In this document: one piece after another, positions 24,701 through 36,700 of the stretch
Layout: each line of letters opens with the position of its first letter
Position numbering within the stretch: the first letter of the stretch is position 1
Position numbers and translations under genes: made by a program
The notes under the pieces: generated by a model
What the model saw: only the letters and a program-made list of their open reading frames with translations
What the model was told of the DNA's origin: nothing
Databases searched by the model: none
DNA from: Bedellia somnulentella
Lineage: Eukaryota > Arthropoda > Insecta > Lepidoptera > Bedelliidae
Direction: 5' to 3'
DNA: 64,000 bases
NCBI GenBank assembly: GCA_963576735.1
Contig: OY755189.1
Span: 3,472,001 to 3,536,000 of the forward strand

Positions 24701-27700
24701 ACTGCTCAGCTAAACTGTAGAGTTCATGAGCTTGGAAATCGGACGGTAAGATTTTCAATCATTAGTTGCAAGATTAATATTTATTATTCCGCTGTGTGGT
24801 GCTGGCTTAGAATGTCACTGCCCCTTTCTGCCCACGAGAGCGAGGCGATAAGGATATGGGACTTTTTAGGTGGTTATTGGACGATGATGATACTTTATTT
24901 CTACCATCTTGTCCCCCAAATCAATCCATATCGACTTCCAAATGTGACTGAGGTGTCCCTAGATTTGAAGCTCTGGCCACCCCTTTTTGAGATGTATCGC
25001 CGTGTATGTATGTATGCAATATTTAATTATTTTTATTAAATATTACCATCAAGTTACGAGATAAATAAATGTATTACATTTTAAACTTATACACGTGTTT
25101 TGTTGGATGGTGGCGTAAACAAATTCAATTAACTTGGCGTTATGCTACGTAGTGATTGTGTCAAAAACGATAAATGTTTCATCTGTCAGCGTGACAGGGT
25201 AACATATCAAATATACATAAAATTGTAATTATAACCTGTCGAGGCAGGCGTCCGAAGTATGAAGAATAAAAGAGTATGGAAAGATTGATGGATGTAAACG
25301 ATGCTAGAGATTTTTCCAGGATCGTACAAATTGGCGATAGATAGCGTCTGCCTACCCAATGGGAATTAATGGCGTGAGTATATGTTATGCAACCTGTCCA
25401 ATTTTATATTTGGTTTCCAATGATAAAAAAAATATCATGATATTAGATATTCTTATGCTTAGATTAAAACCTTTTAAAGTGGTTATGTGAATTATTTTCA
25501 AATGTTGTGTGTATTTGTTATTTCATAGTTATATTAACTTGCTAGTGTCGTCTGAAGCGCCACAAAGTACCGAAACTTTATCAATTTCAAAAATTGTTCG
25601 GCAAAAGTTTTTAAGATTTTTCTCTTTTGAACTTCTTTCTACAGATACTGATTTCAGGTGGTCCTATAGGAAATTTATTTATATTACATTAAATGGGTAT
25701 TTGTTACACATTATTAAACAATTATGCTGTGTAGTGTTGGCTAACACAACCCCATTTCTGCTGGTGAGTGTACGTAAGAGGCGACTAACGGTATTTGGGC
25801 TTTTAAGGGATTTTTGGGTGATGCGGTTGGAGACCCATCTCCAATAACCTTTATTTTACCATCTTTGCCCCACTCACATTTCCAAAAGTGGCTGAGGAGT
25901 TTCTAATTCCTTAGCTTTGGCTACCCCTTCTAGGGATTTATAGCCGTGAGTATATGTATATATGTATTAAACAACTGAATAACGGAAATGTCGATGATAA
26001 AATTATCCAAATAAAAAACATAAGCTTGAATTTTTTAAATTGAATTTATTTACAAAAAAAAATGTTTTTGTAAATTTAGATATTGGTTCAAGGCAAGAAA
26101 CTCGTTATTATTCTATTTTTTTTTTCTTTTAAATATAATTTATACTGTTTTGCTTTTATTTTATAAAATTTACATTTATAAATATTATACGACCAACCCA
26201 ACCGCGCATAGTGTCTCTCACTTCACAGAAGGCACAACTAGCACTTCTTTTTTATTTTTAAAACCGAATGAGTCTATTTTTGGCTATCTAAACCATTAGA
26301 CAAGATAAATTGGTAGTATTCTATTTCTAGCTTCATTCACATCCATCAATCTTTTCATACATGCTCTTTTATTCTTCGTACTTCGGACACCTGCCTTTTT
26401 GAGCACATTTTCTATTTGATCTAAATGTGTCCTCCGAGGTCGCCCTCTACTAACATTACCTTCCACATTGGCTCTATATATCTCTTTCACCACTTTACTG
26501 TCATCCATCCTCTCTATGTGCCCAAACCATCTCAACATTCCTTTTTCTATCTTTCTTACAATATCATCTTTTATGAAGCTAGAGAGGTTTGCCAGGATCG
26601 TACAAAGTGGCGATCGATAGTCTCTGCCTACCCCAATGGGAACTAACGGCGTGAGAATATGTAAAAAAAAAAAAAAAAAAAATGTTTATTTGATAAAAAG
26701 ACATTTACATTTATGCTGAATTTTACAGGGGTTCTCAAACTAGGCTAGGCCTGTATTTCGGGAAACCAGTTAACAGTAGAATTTAAATGTAACAATACTA
26801 TTTAAGGTAGAAAAAAAAATTAGAAAAAATTGAGTAACTGGTTAAAAATTAACAATCAATTCTAAAACTAAACAACATAATATTTACAGGGGGGTTAGTC
26901 GGGTTAGTAATGAAGAAATGAATAATATATAAATGAATAAACTTTTTTCAAAAATAAATATGCATTATAGATATATTATTATTATATACAGGGATGTAAT
27001 ATGCTTTCTGTGTCGTTGTAGTCTGTATCGAGCAGCCACTTATACAGTTTATTTTTTAATTGGTAGATGGAGTCATTTTTGTGAATGACACCTTTTTGTG
27101 CCATTTTGTTGTATATAGATATGAAGGCCGTCAGGCCGTTTTGCCTGGCAAAGGCAGTCTTTACCACGGGAACCACTATCTGGTATACCCGAGAAGACCT
27201 GAGAAGGTTTAGTTCCTTCGAGGACAGGACGCTTTTATGTAAGGAAATGCAAACTTGCTGGACATACAGTTGCCTTACTCTTAGTACTGAAGCTTCTTTA
27301 TAGAGAAGGTCCGTGGGGTAGCTCAGGGGTTTTTTAAGCATGACCTTAAGTAATGCGCGTTGGGATCTTTCGAGTCCTAGCATATATGTTTTGGCTGCCC
27401 CTCCCCATATTTCAATGCAATATGTGAGAAGGGATTGGCACAAGGCGAAGTAAACTGTGCGCAAAACCTTAAAATCGGCAGCACCTCGGAGAAGTGACAT
27501 CACCCCTATTAGTCGACGTATTCTCTTGGCCAGGTTGAGTACATGCATTTCAAAAGTTAGACGCTCGTCAAGTATCAAACCGAGGTACTTAGCGTGGGGA
27601 GACCTTTTGATAACGCTACAGTTGCATGAACTGGAGACATCAGTAATCGCACCACACTTGTGCATTTTTACAGTGTCAAGGGACAGTGGTTTTGAAGAGC

Positions 27701-30700
27701 TGGTCTTGTAGAAGCATAAGAATTGGCTTTTATCGGTGTTTAAAGTTAGCAAGTTGTCCTGTAACCACTGCTGGACAATTGGTAAGCTTCTTTCAGTTGC
27801 TGCTTTCACCGACTCCCACGTGGTACCCTGATAAACCAGAGCCGTGTCGTCTGCGTAGCAAATTTTCTTAGAGGTACCCAGTTCAGAAGTAAGTAAATCG
27901 TTTAGGTACGCTAAGAAGAGAGTAGGACCCAGTATGCTACCCTGTGGGACTCCAAAAGTGACTGTTGCTAGGTCACTCTCGATTGACCCAACCTTTGTAA
28001 TTTGACTACGGTCCTCCAGGTAGCTTTTGAACCACTCCAGCGCTACACCACGCACTCCAAGGGACTCAAGTTTCCTGAGCAAAATTAAGATTGAGATGGA
28101 GTCAAATGCTTTGGAAAGGTCCAGAAACACTACTAAGCATTTGTTTCCAGAGTCCAGTGCTTTTACTATAGTGCTAGTCAAGAGTTTAGTGGCGTCAACT
28201 GTTGATTTGTTTCGTCTGAAACCAAACTGATTGGGAGCAAGGAGATTGTTGGACTCAAGATAGTTCACTAGTCTTTTGTTCACTAGTCGTTCTAGAAGTT
28301 TAGAGAAAATACATAGCAGAGAAATCGGTCTGTAGTTAGATGGGTCCCGCTTGGAGCCAGATTTATGGATCGGGCAGACGACTGCGGTTTTCCATGTATC
28401 GGGGAAGCGACCTGTTATGAGGCTGAGGTTGAAGACGTGAGTGAGTGGCTTTATTATTTCAAATTTGATATGTTTGATCAGCAAGCCACTGATATCGTCT
28501 TTGCCTGGGGCGCTATCATTCTCAAGGCAAGATATCATGGAGGACAATTCGTGCTCGTCCGTTGGAGTCAGAAAGAAGGAAGAAGAGGGACTGTTTTGGA
28601 GTTTAACTTTTTTGACTAATTGAGGATTTTTGGATTTATCTGTTAATTCCCTTTTCTCGTAATCTTCTTTGATTTTACGAAGCAGGCTTATATAGAAGTT
28701 TCTATATCTCCTGAAGGAAGTTCCGAGGATAATATCGTCAGGATGCAATTTGGACAGTAGGTGGAGGTGGTCCTTGTGTTTTGCGCATCTTAAAAGTCCG
28801 GGCGTCATCCATGGTTCCAAGATATGACGGGATCTACTGACTTTTCTCTTCATTTTGTGTTTGTCAATACTTGCCAAGACAGTGTCTAAGAAAAGATTTG
28901 TAGCAACGTTTGCATCGGGTTCACTAAGTACATTGGACCAGTCCGCTTTACGCAGATCTTCCGCGACGCCTGGAAAGTTTATGGTGACTCTTTCTCTTGA
29001 CGTTGGCAGTTTTGGTCTCTTATTCAGGCAGATACCCGCCAGAGCTAGGTCATGGTCTGTCAAAGCTGAGTCGTAAACAATACCTACTGATTTGGACTTA
29101 GTTTTGATATTAATATGATCTAAGCATGCGGTTGATCTGGTGGGCAAAGTGATGGCAGGGGTCAGCCCTAAACTACGGATAGCACATAAGTATTCAGATG
29201 GATCATGACTGGGGCTCGATCGAAGAATATCTATGTTTATGTCGCCCAGTACCACGATGTTAGGTGAGTTTTTAATTTTAGAAACTATATGATCTAGACC
29301 GGTGATGAAATTAGACGTGTTCTTAAATGAAGGGGATCGGTATATACAGATTATTGTCGCAACGTTTGGGATTTCAATCATAACACAGCAGGATTCAGAA
29401 CAATGAGGTTCTGAAAAGATAGGCGCCCAGGTTTCCCTAACGTAGGATACCACTCCACCGTTCTGATTGTGGTTAAGAGTCGAAGCGAAGTAAGTATATC
29501 CAGGGATAATGCCAATCACAGATGAGTCGCCCAATCTGCATTCTGTTAACACTAGTATATCTATGTCAAGCTTTAAACGAGTCAGAAGAATAATAAATTC
29601 ATCAAAGTTTTTAGTAATACTCCGTATGTTCATAGTTAACATCTTCAGTTGATAACCTTGTAGTAAATTCTTGCATTTTGCTAATGTGGTAGCCCTGTGG
29701 CATTTAATATCAAGAGTTTGTTCTAAATCATCTTCTAGTTCTTTATTATCCATAAATGACTAGTGGGATATATTTGAATTTAGAATTGCTATAAGAAAGA
29801 AGTATGGGAGCCCATTTGTGGACTATATACAAGATAAGATATTCAGGTAATGACTGCACTGATGTAAGGTGGTTCAACATATGGTGAGGATGGCACAGAT
29901 TTGTGTATAGCACTATCTCTAAGAATTGATGAGTCTTAAATGTAAAATTATTGTTTGAATTAGGGTGGTTTAGAGAAGAGATTATTAATGAATGAAGGCA
30001 ATATATTGACACAGAACGCAAGATGAAAGTTAGAGTTATGTAAATATGGGATATAAGTATATATGATGGAGAGCTGATTATAAATACTAAAGAGTTTGGG
30101 TTCCAAGCACTGTATTTTATTGTATAGAGGGTGAGAATATTATTAAACTGGTTAGTAAATGTGTTAGTTAGTATACAAGTAAAATTAAAATTAACAAGTA
30201 TTTCTATGATATAAATTAAAATACTGTTATTAGGAGCATTGATTAGGGGACACATTTTTTGAAGTCAAGCTATTTAATGTAGATTCTGTTAATATCCGAG
30301 TTATTGAGCTAGTTTCGGTTCTTCGCATAAAGATGTTGCCATTTTTCACCCATACATATTTGAAGTTCAGGTTCTTCCCAGCAGTTCTTGCCTTGCTATA
30401 CAGAATTCTGTTGCATTTTGTGAGATGTTCATTGACATAAATTCTTCTAGAGTTACCAGGTACTTCGAGGGATGTGGTGGTCAGATTATTCTTGACTCTT
30501 GCTGCTCTCAGGATCATATCACGAGGCGCCTTTCTGGTAAGGGTAAGTATAATAGGTCTAGGTCTCTCCAGACCGCCGGTGCCACCCCCTCTTAGGCCTA
30601 TGCGTTTGACTTCATCTATGTCTTGTGGGTCTATGTTGATGTGTAACTGGGTTGTGAGCTTAGTAATTATGTTAGAAAGATTCTCGTTTTTGTTCTCTGT

Positions 30701-33700
30701 CACACCTGTTATTTCTATGTCTTTAAGAAATCGTGATTGATCCCGGGTAGCCAATTCCTGTCGTAGCTCTGCTACTTCACTGCGGAGGAAGACAACTTCA
30801 CCTTTTAACTTTTCATGTTGCCTTAGTTGACATCTGATGTTCTCTATTTCAGATTGGTATTGGATGTATGTATGTATTCTATTTCTCTACACTTTTCTTT
30901 ACTCTAATCACAAAAATATATTATATAATATATAAAATAAAATATATAATAGCCTCATACTTATGTAACTTTTTAAAATAAAAACAGTATATTAAAAAGA
31001 ATATGTGATAATAATATTCTGTATATATTTATATATGTCGTGGCCATATCGTAGATTTGAACACATCGTGAAATGATCGATCATTTCATGAAATGGTCAC
31101 ATTTCATGATGTGGCCAACTTAATTTGACCAGATCATAAAATCGTCAGCGTTTCACGATTTTGTCATCCACGTTTGGCCAGATCGTAGAAATAGGGTAAC
31201 CTGTGAAATGCGATCCAAACTGTACCGTTTTTTAACATATTGCTCAGTTTTTTCGTAATTAGCAAAGTATTCGAGAACCTTTTCGAATTCGAACTCTTTT
31301 GTTATTACTTTCTCCCTCGCTTAATAACGAATTATTAACTTTTTACTGCGAGAAATAACACTTTTGTCAACGGTCGCCATCTTCACTCATGAACAAAGCG
31401 TTTTCAGCACCTCTACCGGTAATTAATGTAACTATTTTACGATATGAGCAAATTATCTTAACCATTTCATGAAAAGGCCGCGCGTTTTTTGGCCATATCG
31501 AGAAACGATTTCTTATCATTGATCTGCCCAAACCACATCACGATGTGGCCAGTAAACAGTTGAACATTTCATGAAATACGACCATTTCATGAAATCATCG
31601 ATCATTTCATGATGTGTTAAAATTTACGATATGGCCACGACATATATATATTTGAGTACTTTACTATTTCTGCCAATTACAGCGTGTTTACATAGGTGTG
31701 CGTTGATTTATCTCTATCACATTTTATAAATTTATCAAGTTCTTTCCAATATTCCTCAATTTGTTTATTTATAAATATTTGTATTCAGGTTTCATGGATA
31801 AGGCATCGTGACATCCACCTTCTGACGTCAGGTCGGATGACATACACGTCGGACCAAAGATTCATCAGTGTGCATAATCCTCATACTGAAGATTGGATAC
31901 TAAAGGTAAATAAACATAATAACATAATAATATAACATAAACGTTCACGCCGAATATCCCCGAAGGGGTTGGCAGAGGTACTAATACTTCTGAATATCAC
32001 GTGACTTTGTCACCTGGTGTTCAGAGTACCCACGTTTTGCATGGACAGTGTACTCACGTGATAGGGGGCAGGCCTATCGCCGTTTTGTACGAATACACTG
32101 TCACATGACTAAGTACAACTCAGCCGTGTGGGTTTCCTCACGATGTTTTCCCTCACCGTTAACAACCATGATAAATTAACCACACATATGCATTTAGAAA
32201 AGACAAATTGGTGTAGGCCAGACCCAGGATTTGAACACTAGTCGCTTGCACGATAACCGAGTGTTCTACCCACTGGGCTATCACGGTTGCTAAATACAAA
32301 GGTAAATAAATACATATTAAATTTATTATTAAATAAATTAGAGAACTTTTGATATATAAACAAAAAAGTCAACGTTTCACCTTAGCTGAGCGTGATAGAG
32401 ATGCACTATTGGCTAGCGGCAAAGACGGAGACAGCATTGAAACTTAACGAGAAATGGTTAATCAGTTCAGTCGAAATATGATAGTTTCCTTTTACTAATA
32501 AAATAATTGACAGGTTTTCTGTACAAACTTTTCAAATAAATATAAAACTCTTCAGTTTTCAACCAGCATAATGAATGAAAACTTACTAGTTGGCATCTCT
32601 ATTTTTCAAAATGAAAACTCAGCAGTTGACTGTGACTAAATAAAATTTTATTATTGATTCATGAAAACTGCCCAAAACTGTGCATTTCATATTAGAAAAT
32701 GTATATGTCGCAGATATATGGTTAAAATAAGGATTTAATCAAATTTCTAAGTGATTTGATCAAATCCCGGCACATGATAAAATCGTTACAAGATTTTAAC
32801 ATATCCCTAAACAAATGTAGCCAGGTTTGGCCAAATCTCATTTAATATCTAGTGAATTGATAATTATAATGTCATACAATGTTTGTTCTTGTTTTGATAA
32901 AAATCTTAGTGGGTAACCCTGGCTCGACTATGTCGCGTCCTATAAAATGAATCTCTCTTGAATTTCTAAAGATTTTTTCTGATTGGCCGGTTTGAAAAAA
33001 ATCCGACCAATCACAGCGCATCTCTGATCGACTAAAGTTTGCACGCGCTTATGACACTCAAGCAAAGTCTATGGGCCAAAATCGAAACTTTGAACTTCTG
33101 TAACAATTAACTTAATCCAGTTACATCAGATGTCTGAATTTTGTGCACACCACGGCCGCGAACTATACAAAACGATACCTGAACCAAATTTCTAGCTTAA
33201 CTCATCGCGTCACAGGCTTCCGGGCAAGAAAGAGGCTTACAGAAATAATTGCTAAATATTGTGTCAAAATTACATGTTTGTTCTTGTTTTTTTACCGCAC
33301 TCTCTTCTTCACCACGAGGTTAATGAGCCCAAAAGTGCCCTGACTGAATCTAAGACCTAAGTGATATACACAATGATATTTGTAATTCTCATACAGAAAT
33401 GTCATTCCTAATACCCAGAAAATAAATATATTTCGCTCAATACCATTGTGGTTTACAACGCAAAACTAAAATAAACGGACAAATTTATGTCTCCAAATTA
33501 CGTTACAAAAGACAATAAAACAGGATATCAAAAAGTTACAACGAGATGTGCTTGTTCCATCGCAATATATTTCTCGCAAATATGCTAGATTTAAAGTTAC
33601 TTTGTATGAGCTGAAATCTTGAATTTACAACGGAAATCTTCTTATATTTATGTAAAGTTATGTAAAAAGTTTTAAAAAAGTGCCTCTATTCATATTTATA

Positions 33701-36700
33701 TTATCTGTATCACCATTGAATGTATGTTGTTTTATTTATTTAATAAATAAGCAAGAATTCGGTGAAATGTGTAATATATATGTGTTTTGTATTACTAACT
33801 ATTAAGTGTCTATCATATGATTAATCTAAATATTTCATGAAGTGTGCCGTTCCTGAGTCAATTAAAAAAGTATTTTTAAGTAGGCACTGGTTGAAAATCG
33901 GCGCGTATGTCAATTTATGTGACAATAGCTAAATACCGAGCCAGGTACCTATTCGCCAAATGAAGGCACATTGTGTAAATTGTAAGTTTTGTGTTTTATT
34001 TATTATTATTATTTCGTTTTTTTTCTAGTATATAGGTTCTTTTTTGTTGTTGTATAAGTTGTTTATGTCTATTTTTATTGTTTTTTTATATTGTTTGTGT
34101 CCTTAAGGGGAGAATAAAGATTTTTCTTTCTTTCTTTCTTGTTTCTAAAATATCCACGGCTATAAATCACAAAAGAGGTCATTTGAGCTTATCATTATCA
34201 GTTTTGGAACTTAAGAGCTCTGTAGTGGCGGCTTAGAAAAGCACTACACCATTTCTACCCGTAGGTTACTACCGTTTCGTCGTAGGAGGGTATGGGGCTT
34301 AATTTTACAATCTTTTCCCCACTCAAATTCCGAAAGTGGCTGTAAAATTTTATATTATGGAACTCTGGCTCCCCGTATAGCAAGTATATGTATGTATGTA
34401 GTTTTGGAACTTGGATTAAGAAATATCGTAAAATAAAAGATGGTTGGTTAGTGATCGGTCTCCAGCTGCATCGCCAAATAAACATTTAAAATACCCCGTA
34501 CAATCACTTGAAAGTCACTCTTAGTCGCTTTATATGACAACCATGAGAAGAAAATGGTTAGTGCTATTCAAAGCCTACACAGTTACCTCTGCACTATTTA
34601 TGTAAATTCAAAATATAGGATTTTTAGCCCAAGATTTCATTTTATTTTACTTATCTTTTCCGCATAGAAACACCGAAAGTAGTTTCTGGAATTTGTCAGC
34701 AAAGCTCTGTTTACCCATTCTTAGGATAAGTATTCGTGTTATTTGTACAACATATGTGATGTAAGCATAATTTTCAGTATTTGTCGGCAAATTAAATTAT
34801 GTTAATTAAAGATTTGCAGAGATTTCTCTACGCGAATTCACATTACAATCCTATAATGCTTCGTCTAAATTTCAGTTAATTTTGAGTAAAGCTAATTCAA
34901 CTTAACTAGGCGGAGGTTTTGCTCATCAGCGCTAATGAATTAAAGGATCTAACCAGACTTACCCTCACTATGCTTAATTTGTATGCTAATTAACATGAGG
35001 TTACGAAAATTTTGGTATGTTATTTGTAGATTTGGCATATCATTATAAAGCCACATAAAAACTGGAAATGTTTAATTAAGCGTCTGTGTTTTTATGATAA
35101 AAAAATTAAAAAAAAAAGTGTTTTTTCATTTAGAACGTAATGTATATAAAGGAGATAGACAGGTTTGCCAGGATCGTACAAAGTGATGATCGATAGTATT
35201 TGCCTACCCCAATGGTAACTGAGGGCGTGAGTACATACATACATATACTCACGGCCATAAATCACTTGAAGGGGAAGCCACTTTTGGAAGTTGCGTGGGG
35301 AAAAGATGGTGAAATAAAATTTGTTGGTTAGGGGGTCTCCAACCGCATCGCCCAAAAACCCCTAAAAGCCCCGATACCGTTAGTCACCTCTGAAGAACCC
35401 CCACTTAGAGCTCCATCGTTTTTAAAAATGCCCATTTTTTCAGTTATTTTTTTTTTGAAATTTGATATTCACATCTTTGTTTGGGCCACTTTACTAATTT
35501 TGATCATTAAAATCGTTAAAATCAGGGTAACGTTACTTTTTCTCATATTCTACTTATTTTTATTGATTAAAAACGTTCACACCGTATATACCCAAAGGGG
35601 TAAGCAGAGGTACTAATACTTCTGAACATCACATGAGATTGTCACCTGGTGTTCAGAGTGCTCACGTTTTTCTAGGACAGAGTGCTCACGGTAACAGGTT
35701 GATCGGTGCACATACATACGATATAACTTCTTGAAAAAAGGTTTTAGATAAAGAGAAGGGAATGAATAAGCGTTTTGTTTTTTTTATTAGATATTTTCTT
35801 GCTAGTTTTGTCCCTCCACTTATTTTTGTTATCTTTTTATTTATTTTGTAACTTTAATTGTCTCGTCGAACTTTAAATGCACAATAAAATGTCGAGAAAA
35901 AGGTCTAATAAAAGGTCTGTCTAGGTCCTTGACATTCAACTTAAATTTGAACCAATTCATTTTCACTTCTCAAGTTTATACATTCGTTGGCATCAGTTTT
36001 TTTTCCGAAACACATTAGATCTGCTTTCTCATGTTAATATAACATTAAAAATACGTACAGACATAAACTCACAGCTATAAATTCCTAAAAAGGGTTTCAG
36101 AATTAGAAAATTTCTCAGCTACTTTTGGAATTTAAGTGGAGAAAAGATTGCAATGTAAATGTTTTTGCTGATGGGTCTCCACTCCAACAGCATCGCCCAA
36201 AAATCACTCCAAAAGCCCAACCCTTAGTTGCCCCTTACGATCGCCCTTGGGAAGAAATGAGGAAGAGCTATTCAAAGCCGATTAAAACCCATAAAAATAC
36301 TATGCAGTTCAAAGTTAATAATAGTTTTTATATTAATTTACTTAGATGAAATACAATGTTACCGACTACGCTCACTCAATTGAAGTATCGCAAAAGCTCT
36401 CTTATCTTTTAAAATGGCAGAGGAGCGTGTACTATTTAATAGAATGGCTTTTATTTAAATCAAAACACGAATATCACTCCGGTTTTGAAAGTCATTTGTA
36501 GTACATGTTTCCCAAATTTATTTCCGAGTAAAACCTTTATTAATTAGGTTGTTTTTGTGTATAACGCTCAGGCAGTATTGCAAGAAATATTTCAGCCAAG
36601 GGTAACTTTCCTCTTATTAAACTGATAACAAACTTTGTACACAATGGAGGTAATAACATAACTCCTGGAATCGTTGGTTTGGATTCTCGGAATTCATTAA

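Larger units (their letters stand above)
26663..30863 (-). mobile_element. CR1-b: long CR1-like LINE in dpr intron 2, antisense to the gene
   Basis: Contains a partial ORF1 (30866-30230) and a complete ORF2 (29753-26982). It is inserted in the (TATG)n tail of an RTE-a copy, with ATGT on both sides. On its own strand the element ends in AATAAACA followed by about 20 T. The 5' end is truncated within the ORF1 coiled coil. Confidence 0.88.
26329..30874 (+). mobile_element. RTE-a insertion with inverted 5' part, later split by CR1-b
   Basis: TATTCTATTTCT occurs at 26317-26328 and 30875-30886. Inside, 26329-26572 is RTE-a ORF on the minus strand and 26574-26662 is the 3' end on the + strand. The (TATG)n tail is split by CR1-b and resumes at 30864. 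This is a twin-primed RTE-a with its target duplication, carrying a nested LINE. Confidence 0.82.

Noticed and set aside
24623..25039. single-exon 138-codon gene
   Set aside because: Its first part is dpr exon 2 and it reads through the donor into SINE-A; the splice signals and Dpr homology show the true structure.
29746..30255. 169-codon frame between CR1-b ORF1 and ORF2
   Set aside because: AT-rich, no motif, and lies in the expected inter-ORF spacer.
30230..30754. baculovirus FP-type gene integrated in the genome
   Set aside because: The shared C-terminal block is a normal part of this LINE type's ORF1, and it sits directly upstream of its own ORF2.
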